Of a DNA stretch of 64,000 nt, positions 1-12,800 are shown one piece after another. The notes beneath the pieces are model-generated. The model worked only from the letters and a program-made list of their open reading frames with translations, was not told where the DNA came from and ran no database searches. Source of the DNA: Mytilus trossulus (lineage: Eukaryota; Mollusca; Bivalvia; Mytilida; Mytilidae); assembly GCF_036588685.1 (NCBI RefSeq), contig NC_086382.1:60778987-60842986 (forward strand). The letters run 5' to 3'. Numbering within the stretch: position 1 is the stretch's first letter; the number at the start of each line of letters is the position of its first letter. A program made the position numbers and the translations under genes.

Positions 1-563
1 ATACTCTGTGGCCTACAATAATAAGGGTAATACATATAACATTATACATCTGACCTACTAAAATTGTCATTTTTCAAACGTTTAATTTCGTGTTTCAACT
101 GTACCCACTAAAATCCTTGAAAATTGGTTTGCAACCAATAATAATGAATTCACAGTATTGTTTTGTACATAAATCAGGCTGTTGAATTTTTCTTGTTTTA
201 ATTGTTAATTCAGGGCCTTTTAAATCTTGCTATTCAGTATGTGTTTTTCTTATTGCTGAAGGTTGTACAATGACCTATAGATGCTAACCTTCCTCATTAA
301 ACAGTCTCTGGTAGAGAGATGTCTCAAAGGCAATCTTACCACATCTTCTTAAGTTTATATAGAATCACTGGTTTGAATTATTATTGGTATTTAATGCCAC
401 TTTCAACATAGCTCCCTATATCATTGCAGTCAGTTTTGTATTGAAGGAGATTGCAAGAGTTCCCTTAGGGACCTTCAGCAGAAAAACTGGCAATCGTTAT
501 CAATTATGATTAATAGCATCCAACACAAACCACACTGGTTGTAGGAATATATATAAAAAACAT
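1..563. other. Downstream flank of the F-box/WD40 gene
   Basis: No coding exon seen. Holds fragments of dispersed repeats, including a piece of the 'CTCATTGGCAATC' tail family (about 196-352) and a SINE-like fragment (about 392-510). Confidence 0.5.
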
Positions 564-569
564 TTTATT
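564..569 (-). terminator. Candidate polyadenylation signal of the F-box/WD40 gene
   Basis: AATAAA on the minus strand, 133 bp past the proposed stop at 702-704. Position and motif only; the cleavage site is not known. Confidence 0.4.
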
Positions 570-701
570 CTATTTTCTATAATGGAACAAAATTAGGTTT
601 AATTCTTTTCACTCATTTAAGCAGTTTCTGATGTTTACTCCACTATTGATAACTTATAGAAAAAGAATTAAAAAAAATAAAAATTTAACCAAAGTGGAGA
701 C

Positions 702-807
702 TTACTTTTTAGTATTCCATATTTTGACCAGTCCACCTTGTCCAGAACTTATTATTGATCCTGTTATCTTTTCTGGATCCTCAATTTTCAGCTGCACAGA
801 TTCTACT
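702..807 (-). CDS. F-box/WD40 gene exon 14 (last WD repeat, stop)
   Basis: From the split Arg 627, residues 628-661. IISSGQGGLVKIWNTKK is followed by TAA at 702-704. The string AAAAAGTAAGT can be read either as the end of the ORF or as a donor at 705; the terminal-exon reading is favoured because a propeller blade closes here and an AATAAA lies just downstream. Confidence 0.75.
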
Positions 808-3800
808 CTGTTTAACCCAAAAAAAACAATATTATAATGATTTAAGGCTGATTTTTTACATGTGTTTCACAATAAATCTGAGTGATATTTATATAAATGT
901 CATGTTGACAAAATTGCTTGAGGAGGGAATGCATTGGTTTTATTTCTTGTGTTTTCTATTAACTATGAATCTTAGAGTATAATTTGTCACATATTTTAAT
1001 ATGATAAATGCAATCATTTCGCTATTTTTTAATTAACTAAATGCTAATAAATGTTTTGTATATATACAGTTACTGTACCTTTTCTCATGTTCATTGAATG
1101 TTTTGATAAGTTTTCCTGTTTCTCTGTGCAGACAGACAACATTGTCGTACCCAGCAGCGATGAACCCTTTATGGTAACTGACAGTCATGACAGAGGTTGT
1201 ACTGCTCACCCATATTGTTTTCTTCACTTCACCAGTCTCCACATCCCATATCTTTACAGTCTGTCAAAATAATTAGTGGTTCAATAATGGTAGATTGTTA
1301 TGAATTATCTCCCCTCATTTGGTTTTCTACATAACTTGATTACTCCATTTTAAGGGCAACATGAGTGGTCAAGGTCATGAAGCATCCCCCTAGAAGAAGC
1401 ACTACATTTTAAACACAGAAATAACTTAAATTTCAGTAATAAATAGGTATGATCATAACATCAATTTTGAACTTACAACCATATATATATATATTATAAA
1501 TGCTTACTAATTTTTTCACTTATAAAAAAAAGTTTGAGAAAAGATTTCAATAACAAAGATTTATTGATATTTTATGAATTTTTCTAAGATCTTACTGACT
1601 GGTAATTTCCTTTCTCAGATCAGTAGAGCGATATGAAAAATTATTGCTAGAAGCTAAGGGTGCATGTGCTGTTGTGAAATTAACAATGTCGTCATATGTA
1701 AAATAGCGTTAAACGATCATATATAATTATTTCACTACAGCAATAAATATAGCAACCTTTATGATATTCCTTATGTAACTGAAAAAAAACCCAAACTCAT
1801 CTGAACATACCCTGTCAGCAGATCCTGTTATCACTAAGGTTCCATCTTCATTCATATCTACAGCAAATATTGGTTTATTATGTCCTGACAGTGTCTTCAG
1901 CAGTAAACAGCGTGAAATATCCCACACCTTGGCCTGAAAAATGAGTCAATAAATATATGTTTTATAGTTTATGTATTACATGCATCAAAATAATCAGATC
2001 ATATTTTGTGACTGTTCTTTTTGGTAAAAAATTATTTCAAATATGAATTTAAAAAAAAAATAATTGCAAATTAGATTTAATATTTCTGAAATGGTTACTT
2101 TTTTTTTTAAGAATGATGCCATTGACCTATAATTATTGTAAAACTATTGATTGTACACAACCAATACACTTTTATCATTTCATGTGTGGCTATGGGTTTG
2201 TTGTTGATTCCAGTGGTACTTACAGTTTTGTCTTGTGATACACTAACTAATATTTTCCCATGTCTGACCATAGCCCATATTGGTCCATCATGAGCTTGAA
2301 TAGATCTCGCCATTTTTCTCTCTTTCACATTCCAAATCTGTAAAATGAAATAATTATTGCATAAGCAGAGTGATAATAATGAACTAAATGAGAGAAGGGT
2401 AAAAAACAAACCAGAGACATCAAAGATTTAAGAGAGAAAAAAGTAATTTGCAGGTTGAAATCATTGAGTTATCTCCCCTCAAAGTTAAAGTGCTTTCGTT
2501 TAGGTTAATTGTAGCTAAAAAGTGATTCATTCAAATCCATGCCAATAAGTTCATTTAGTCAAGTATCTGTATAGTGTCACTATATATATCCTTGATTTAA
2601 TCAATCAGTAATTTCATTTCAGATTTTTTCTTGTTCATGATATCTGTTCTTGGCTTAAGATCAATCTACTGGTAGTCTTAGTCCTTATTTTTTTTTAGCA
2701 AAAGGCTCCCCACCACTTAGACCCTCTGCCAAAACCAACACAACCATAAAAATCCTTCAATGAAAAATGTGAAAAAGACAAACTCCGGAAAATTATCAGC
2801 AAAAACATAACAGAGATCTTAGCTGAATATCATGTTGATGATGAAGATCATGTTCATGATGAAGTTGGGTACAGTACAGTTCTAAGACTGGTTATTTCAG
2901 TTATTGTTGTATAAAATTAGATCAGCCCTGAAAACTGGAATAATTGAGATTTTTTGTATTACTAGTTGCAGTAAGACCATTGTTATTACCTTGATAGTTC
3001 CATCATGAGAACCACTCAGTATTAGGTTTGGGGTGAAGAAACTAAGACACCAAACTCCCCCTTGGTGTCCCTCAAATGTATGTGCACATCTTCCAGTCTT
3101 GATGTCCCAAATTTTGACTGTTTTGTCCTGACTTCCACTGACAAGTATATTTCTGTCAAAGATGACTGCTTCAACCCTGTAATAAGATAATATCTTCTGT
3201 TATAAATATAATAGCTGGTGCATGATAGATAGAAAATGGAAAGGGTTTTGCATAAGTGTCCTGTTAATAATTATAACAACAGTGAAAACATTGAATGCAT
3301 GATATACTTTCAAAAAACAACTACTGTGGATTCATTTATTTTCGTTAGTACCAATTTTTTCATGGATTTGGGAAAACTTGCATGTTTATGGATATTAAAT
3401 TGGGTGGCTTTCATGAAGTCAACATAAAAATCTATAGAAAATTTTGTCATTCCTTAATTTTTTATTTTCATGGTTCACCTGAAACCACAAAATCCATGAA
3501 AACTGGTATCCAACGAAAATCAATGAATCTACAGTAAATGCATCCTTCTGTTTCTGACACTTATAACAATTATTTTAATAGGCCATTGTTTTATCTGATG
3601 ACCTTGAAAACAATACTCATTCAGATATGTTGGTCAAGAAAGATGATAACACATTATGTTTTTATTAAAATAAATGGATAATACTTCATCTTTCCAAAAT
3701 AATGTGAACCCATGAAAATGAACATTTTTCGATTCTCAATTTTAAATCCAAAGTTATATCTGATATTCTGATAATTTATTTACATTTGACCATTTCTCTA

Positions 3801-6800
3801 GTATGATACTTTTTTTTTTTTTTTACTATAAAACAATCTCAAATTAACTTAAGAAACTGATCTTCAACTTTAATAGAAGTCCACCAGGAGTAGATTTCAC
3901 AAAAAAACTTATGACTAAGATTGATCGTAAGTATACTGAATTGTTCATAACTTACAACCAATCTTAGTCGTAAGTTTTTTTTTGTGAAATCGACTCCAGA
4001 AACCTACTGGCATAGAATGCAAGAAGAATATGTAATTTAGAGAACGGGTTTTATAAACAATATTAAACTAAATTGTATCTACAGAATAGAGAATAAAGAA
4101 AAATTTTCAAAAATTGTGATGAACTTTTCTGAAAAATCTAAAGACAAAAATAGTTTAAGTTTGTTCAATTCTATATGTGAAAAAGCTGCTTTTTATAAGT
4201 TGTGTGTCGATCTACATCAGAAATTCAAAAAGCAGAGAAACCTTTTTATAAGTTGTGTGTCGATCTACATCAGAAATTCAAAAAGCAGAGAAACCTTTTT
4301 ATAAGATATGTGAATATACAGATATAAAGAAGGAAATTCAAGAATATTAATAATAAATGGATAAAGTGAATATAATAAAGCAGAAAATATAATAAAATCA
4401 AAATAGCGCAAAAGAAGAAAGAGCACAACATTAGACAAACAAATACAAAAAATATAAAAGCTAATAATGCAATATACAAGGTCTCAAACACATCTATCAT
4501 AAAAATAAAAATATAAATAAATTAGTCAATGAAAAAAATGCTAAATAAATATACCCAACTGCTTCATCCCATCTGGAAAAAGAATGGTCTTATAAGATAA
4601 ATATTTATTATTAAACTAAATTTTTACGGGAATTTGTCTCCTGGTTGAGAGACAATATCTTTGATGCTGCTAATATCAATAATCATATTGGTAGATTTTT
4701 CAACTTATGGCTTTGATAGTTCAGTCATAAATTTTCTCCAGGTCAATTCGTTTCCTTGGTATAAAGCAAGTTTTAACATTTTCATTCTTTGGTCTCAGGT
4801 TGATGAGGGTCTCATTGGGGTCTAAGTGTGACGCGGGATTGTCGATTTTTCGTAAGCGGGAAACGTGAAAGTTAAATTATTGTGTCGTGAAAACAGGAAA
4901 TGAGGTCTTGCAGGACCCGGGAAATGACAAAAAATTGAGAATTGCTTACGTACAAAGTGTAACCGGGATACAGGAATCTGACAAAACAGTAAGCGGGATC
5001 CGGGATCCGAACCCCCCAATGAGACCCCCTTTGATGGTTTTCTCACTAACATTTATACCACATCTTTTTATTTTTATTACAACTGAAATTTTTTTTGAAC
5101 TTAATCAGTTGCATTTTCATGCAAATATCATATATTCGCGTATTATATTGATTGATTGTTAGTGTTTTAATGCCACTTTTAGTGCCACTTTTGGACTATT
5201 TTGCGTCGGTCAGATTTTATGGGTGGAAGTAGCCAGAGTGCCTGGAGAAAACCACCGACCTTCAAAAGCAAAACTGACAACCCTTGTCAATTAAGATTGG
5301 AGTCAAATTTCATATGCATTTTCTTTATAATACAATATGACAACATGTAATTACTTACGGAGCTGTGTTGCCCTTCATGTCTACCGTCCTGTAAGTGCCA
5401 TGATGCCAGTTCCTCTCCAGAATGACGTTATCTCTATAGACTTTCTTCCATACAGGGTCTGTTGGGATAGTCACTTTAATGTTAACAGCATCACATTTCC
5501 ATTTCCATAGCTGGTTATTATGGGCTAAACTGTACCATGACTTACTAACCTGAAAATTGCAATAGAATCAATAAAATTGATTTGACTTGATTGCTGGTGT
5601 TTTAACACCACTTTTAGGTACCACTTTTTGGCTTTTTCATGGTGACCAGTTTTTATTGGTGGAGGAAGCCTGAGTTTCTGGAGAAAACCACAACATTCGA
5701 TAGGAAAACTGTCAATTAAAATCGGATAAATTGCACCTGCACTAGCAGGCTTCTAAGTCACAATCTCAGTATTGACTGGTGTTTACAGTAGAAGAACTAC
5801 TTCTAGATAAACTCTTAATATAGACTTAAGAGCACAATGTTGAATATTGTTAATCATGACATTAAAACTTTTATATGCATTTGTTCATTCAAACCTTTGA
5901 CAAATGAAGTACCATAATAAAAAAAATCTGAACTTGTACTTTATAAAACAGTACAACTTGTCAGACCTTGACATACACAACAGACTCCATCCAAAAAAGA
6001 TTGACAAACAAACAAAAAGGAACAGCAAATGCTCCAGAGAGCCAGACTTGGCACAGTCACACAATGTGGTGGAGTTAAGCCAGTTTAATATGCACAGAAA
6101 CCTCCTTCTTGATCCCTTGGAAACATTAAATGTATAGAAAATGGCCTCGTTAGCACTCTCATGGGTACAATTCTTGTCAGATTTTTCACAAAACTTATAC
6201 TTTAGGTTAATATCATCAATATCTCAGACATACCTGCCAACTTTTCAAAATGCTCAAGGGGTTTTGCGTGCAAGATGGCTGCCATAGTCCTAAAAAACCT
6301 TCAAGGGGGCCTTCAAATACATTTTAATGTTTGTTTTTTGGCTTTAAATACTTTTATTAGCCTAATGTCATTGCAAAATTAATTGTTTTTGTTTTAAATT
6401 GTTGACAAAATTGCTCTTTCAAAATTTCAATTTGGGAGCCTCCATGGGGGAAATCCCCCTCAAATAGTGACAGCTGGCAGGTATGCTCAGACAAGTTCCA
6501 AAATGATTGGCGATCAACTTTTTTTTTTTATATCATTAAGTCATTAAAACTGGTCTGATACTAGTACTAGTTATCACCCTCTATCATACTAACACTTCTC
6601 ATTTATAAAATTTCATTATAAAATAATTAATATAGTAAGACATTTCATATAAATCCTCAATTAAAAGAAGACGAATAAATATGTTATTTTGATATACTTT
6701 GGATTAATTTAATTTCGTAGGTACCAACTTTCCTGGATTAAGGAAAACTGACACTTTCTTTGAATATATAAAATTCCTGGTAAACCTGTAACCCACGAAA

Positions 6801-9800
6801 ATTGGTATCCAAGAAATATTAATGAATCAACAGTAACTAGTATGACTTATAATTTACATGGGTTTTTATGCCCTTCTTAACAATGCTAAATGAATTTTAC
6901 AGTGAATTAATTTATCCTTACCTCGGCACATTTACACAGTTCCTTTGGGTCTAGAATGTTCAGTATACATAAAACTATTTTTTCTGGAAGTAAGGTTAAA
7001 AAATCTCTATGTCTTCTGACCTGAAAAATAAGTATGAAAAATGTGATATGAGTTAAATTTCATCTGCATCTATCACATGCTAACTACATTATTTTCTTAA
7101 ATTTATTTCTGAGTCTCATAAAAAAACTTAAATTCATCAACCTATTGTTTAGAATTCTATGGTAACCAATTATGCAAACTTAACAATAATAATACAGAAC
7201 AATATTTAGGTTCTTAAGGGATTCATGTTGGAATCCTATGAAGGGAATCCCTTTTGGAATTGGAAACCAATTAAGGGATTCCCATTTTGAACTAGAAACC
7301 TATTAAAGGAATCACTTTTTCAACTGGAAACCTATCAAGGAAATTCTTTTTCAAACTGGATACCTTTAAACTTCTTTAGTTTTCTATGTTGTGTCATGTG
7401 TACTATTGTTTGTCTGCTTGTCTTTTTTCATTTTTAGCCATGGCGTTGTCAGTTTATTTTCGATTTATGAGTTTGACTGTCCCTTTGATACCTTTCGTCC
7501 CTCTTTTAAAAGGAATCCCTTTTGGGACTGGAAACCTATGAAGTAGGTCTCATTGCTGTCTAAGAGTGATGCGGGATTGCCGATTTTTTGTAAGCGTGAC
7601 ACTTAATTGAAAGGCAAATTAGTGTGACATGAAAACGGGAAATGAGGTCTTGAAGGACCTAGGAAATAACAAAAAATGAGAATTGCTTACATACATTGTG
7701 TAAGTGGGATCCAGGAATCTGACAAAACAGTAAGCGGGATCCGGGATCGGAACCCCCAATGAGACCCCCTTTTAAGTGATTCCCTTTTCCAACGGGAAAT
7801 TTATATATTTAAATTGCCTCAGAAAAAGAAGTTGGTTAAAGTTGCAGGTCAATATATATATCCCACATAAAAGGGGAGTCACTCTTCCTTATAATTTCTT
7901 AAAAAGGAATAGTATGAGGGTAGAAAATGGATTACATGTAAAAATGTTTCAATTAGTAGACTCTAAATGAAATTAAGGAAGAATAAAAATATCACGTTTT
8001 AAACATCTTGGCTTCAATTGAAAATCTATCACGTGAAGCCATTAATAATGAACATTAGATTTTAATGCTGACTTAAAAAGTGAATATCAATATGTGAGAT
8101 AACATTATTCTTAATAGCATTTAGTGCTTCAGAACTGAGATGATCTATATTTTTTTTTTTTAATTTTTCAGATGATAAACTAGAATTTATTAAGAAACTA
8201 AGGTCATACATTCATCAGCTAAAAATGAATTTCCGATTGCTTTGTTGGCACCTCAAAAGATGACTGAGTTTTTATTTATCGTGAATATATGTTAAAATCA
8301 TTTATTTATCTAAGATTCTTTATATAAGATGTAGTGAATATACTTTTGTGCCATCAATTCACGTTTATTTACCATATCAGAAATTAAATTTAATCCCATT
8401 GTTAAAAATATGAAACCAGTCATACAATCAATCTTTTTTAAAAGGACTATATTCTTTAATGATAATCTAGTTTTTATATAATGATCAAATTTTAAATATC
8501 AAATCTGTCTAGAATATAAATTTCATTTTGTATGAGACAAGTAGTGTCTTGAAAATAAACTAATACAAGTAAATACATTTATTTAGTACTAAAAGCTGTA
8601 ATATTTACTATGAATCTGTGAAGTGTAAGCTTATATCCAGAAGAATTAAAACTTACATATTGACTAAACATGTGTTTTTACAAATCTTTAGTTGACAATT
8701 TTTTAGTACTTAATAAAAGAATCACAGTTACTCTTTTTTTCGGGTTAAATATAAATTGGTTTTAGATAATTTATCAAGTTTTTACAAAGTTTCTAACCGA
8801 CTGTATTTTTATTCCAATGTTTCTTATAAATGCTATCACTAAGATACTTATTAAATTTTGCTTCAATAAAATTGAGAATGGATATGGGTAATGTGTCAAG
8901 GAGACAACCCTACCAAAGAGCAGAAAACAGCCAAGGCCACCAATGGGTCTTCAACACAGTTTATAACAAGAATGTGTCCATAGTACAAGGATACCCCACT
9001 CACACTATCATTTTCTAGGTTAAGTGGACCGTGACATTGGGGTAGAAAATCTAATTTGGCATTAAAAATAGAAAGATCATATCATATCATAGGGAACATG
9101 TGTTCTAAGTTTCAAGTTGATTGATCTTAAATTTCATCACTACCTGGACTAAAATTATTAACATGAAGAGGGACAGACAGACAAATGAATGGATGAATAA
9201 ACAGACAAATGAATGAACAGACAAACCAACACACAGACCAGAAAACATAATGCCCCTCTACTAACATAGGTGGGGCAATCGGAGGTGGGGCATAAAATTT
9301 GATTATTGTCCAAAATATCTTCTTTTTTTTCTATTTTTTTTTACATGGATACATACACAGCATGATTAAACAGAATGTATTTAATAGGACCAATATCACA
9401 GTATATACTTACCAACATAAAACTTGATATAAAGTAATATTGACTGGGGAATGTAAATAGGACCAATATCACAGTATATACTTACCAACATAAAACTAGA
9501 TATAAAGTAATATTGACTGGGGAATGTAAATAGGACCAATATCACAGTATATACTTACCAACATAAAACTTGATATAAAGTAATATTGACTGGGGAATGT
9601 AAATAGGACCAATATCACAGTATATACTTACCAACATAAAACTTGATATAAAGTAATGTTGTCTGGGATCTAATTTTAATATCAGCTTATGTAGAAATTC
9701 ATTTCGTTTTACATCTGCCAATATAAGAAGAATTGTATAATGCATTTACAAATACAATTAATTTAATTTGTTACCCTGTAATTTAAATATTTTATGTGTT

Positions 9801-12800
9801 TACATTTTTAAGTAATTCAATGTTGAACAAACACAGAGAGTGAAAATCAAGAAGTTGTGTTTGTTTTTGATTATGAATTACTGTTTAAATAAAACTTTTC
9901 TAGTCAAAATTTAAACTTATCTAATATTCCCTTTCAAGTATTTAAATTAATGTTTTAAATGATAACTTGAAATATTTAAACTCTGTAAACTATTACTTTT
10001 GAAATTCCTAAACAGCTTTTTTTCAATTTTCCATAAAATATTAGGATTAGTTATAGTAGTCATACTTTTTTCTTCAATTTTATATTTAATCATATCTCAA
10101 AATGTTATAACTTATTTACACAGTATATCTAAAACATAATTTTGTAAGAAAAACACAAATTTTAAATCAAATATATAAAATTTTACTGACTACAGTTAGA
10201 CATAGCACAAGAGAACAGGAATCTGATGTACAGTAGTTGTCGTTTGTTTATGTAATATATACGTGTTTCTCGTTTCTCGTTTTGTTTATATAGATTAGAC
10301 CGTTGGTTTTCCCGTTTGAATGGTTTTACACTAGTAATTTTGGGGCCCTTTAAAGCTTGTTGTTCGGTGTGAGCCAAGGCTCCGTGTTGAAGGCCGTACT
10401 TTAACCTATAATGGTTTAATTTTTAAATTGTTATTTGGATGGAGAGTTGTCTCATTGGCACTCACACCACATCTTCCTATATCTATGGTAACCTATAGGT
10501 ATATGAAAAATCTTTACATCATTCACCAACCTGCAAATACTGTAAATTCAGAAATTAATGCGAGGTTTTTATAATATTGCGAAAAATGCAACAGAGTTGT
10601 AAATGCAATAATTTAAACTCGCATTTTGAAATATTTTATGTGAATTAATCAGAATTTTTCTCAAAATCGTAAAAATTAAAATAGCATTTAAGTCTAGAAT
10701 GACAAAATCGCAATAATAAATTAACGCAATAATTTCTGAATTTATACAGTAGTAGATTTCCATAAGGGAAAAATGTCTTACCTGTCCAAAGGTCTGTATA
10801 CCAATGTACTACTGTACTGGCATTTGTACTGAGGTCAAATATCTGATCAGAGTCTGGCTTGGACTGGAAAGTAAAAAAATATAATTTGAAATGAAAGAAA
10901 AGAATACTTCTTGGTTATTAGCAGATATTTGTTTATTGTTTTTTTCCCCCAACATATCATCCAGGTCTGATGTCATGCAATCTGTATTCATCCTGGATTC
11001 ATGTACTAGTCATGGTCATGGAATATTTAGTTATGCTTTGTCAGTGCCAGATCCAGGGGGGGGGGGGGGTCCGGGGGTTGGAACCCCCCTTTTTTGGCTG
11101 CTCAATGCATTCAAATGGGGACATATAGTTGGAACCCCCCCTTGTCCTGGGTTGTGAAACCCCCCTTTTGAAAATGGCTAGATCCGCCCCTGTTGATAAC
11201 TGTATTCCACCTACATTGTAAATTTGATCTTCTTTCATTCTGAATAATGTTTTACACTAATTATTTTATAAAGTGGGTCTCATTGGGGTCTAAGCATGAT
11301 GCGAGATTGCTGATTACGTGAAAGTCAAATTATTGTGCTGGGAAATGACGTCTAGCAGGACACGGGAAATTACAATAAAATGAGAATTGCTTACATATAC
11401 ATGTATAGTGTAAGCTGGATATGGGAATCTGATAAAACAATAAGTGGGATCTGGGATCAGAACCCCCCAATGAGACCCAGTGTAAAGAGGGCTAAGATTA
11501 TAACCATTTTTTTTTTATCCCAGTAGTATAACAGGTCACTTTAACTTGATTCAATACAAGGAATACTAACGAATTATAGGGCATTGAAATAAACATGGGT
11601 CAAGTTACTCTATATTACATTTACATTAGTCGGATGATGTTTGATATTAGAAGGTAATGCTTGTGAAGTAGGCTCTTAGTTTATTAACGAATGTTTAGGT
11701 TGGTTGTCATGACGTGCAACACAGTCATTAACACCACATTGGAAAAACATAGAACTCCTTTTGTCATAAGACACTGTCAAACATCCAAACATACTATCCA
11801 CACTCATCTGTGTCCACACTTGTCTATCAATAAATTGATTGATTTATTTGTGGTTGCTTTACAATATCCAAGTGCAAAAAATTAATTAAAGAAAGTCAGG
11901 AAAAAAATATAAAACGCATGGTATATATGGGTGTAATTACTGGTAGTTATGTGTTATTACCTCCTTAAATTTGGCAGTGGTAGGTGTTTTAGTTGAAGAC
12001 ATTGCACTCTTATCAGCTCTACTACTCGTACTAAAGACTGGAACACTTTGTGTTAACCTTTCATCCTGAATGTGGCGTTTTATTGGCATGTCAACAAATC
12101 TAAAACAATAAAGTCAACTATAACTATAAAAACTCAATCAATCCTTTTTTCTTGAAACTGAAATATGATTATAAAGACCAACATATTATGGAAAAATATA
12201 TACATTAAATTGAGAGAAAAAAATGTGTCAAATGGAAATTTTGAAAGATAAGAGTTTTCAGTTCGGGCCTCTTAAATTGTTGCTCTTGTTATTGCTTTTC
12301 TGTACAGAATGTTGTTTACTTGTATGTTGAAATCATTGTGCAACAAGCAACAAGATAGGAGGTTGTTTTTTTAGTGTTATACAGATATGAATGTTCGATA
12401 TTTAACCTGTACATGTTTATGGATGTTGAAAAAGCTGGTAATTATAGATTATCATTGATCATCTCAACGAGATTGATTTTCTCACTTGAGCCAGGACCGC
12501 GAAAGTGAGAAAGGCAATGGAGTTGAGATGACCAACAATAATCTGTTTATTGCTATTTTACCTATGACAACGTTGTCAATTTCATGTCAAATTTCTTAGC
12601 AACGCCACATGCCTGTTTAGTTTCTAGCAATAATTTTCCATCTCAAGCGAGTAGCATGATATGACAAATACCACAAATAAAGATCAAAGGAAAAATGCAC
12701 AAAATAGTGATAAAAGCAATTATTCAAGATGTCACAATAGTAACACATATTTCACAGCAAAAAGGCTTAATTGGTCTTCAAATATGACTTTATGTTATCT

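Noticed and set aside
570..576. A 7-nt terminal exon for the F-box/WD40 gene (adding one Lys before a stop)
   Set aside because: Possible by splice signals, but unnecessary: the preceding exon already ends in TAA.
4822..5162. Opposing 76- and 91-codon frames
   Set aside because: Both read through the same MITE (4807-5029); the palindromic element keeps both strands partly open.
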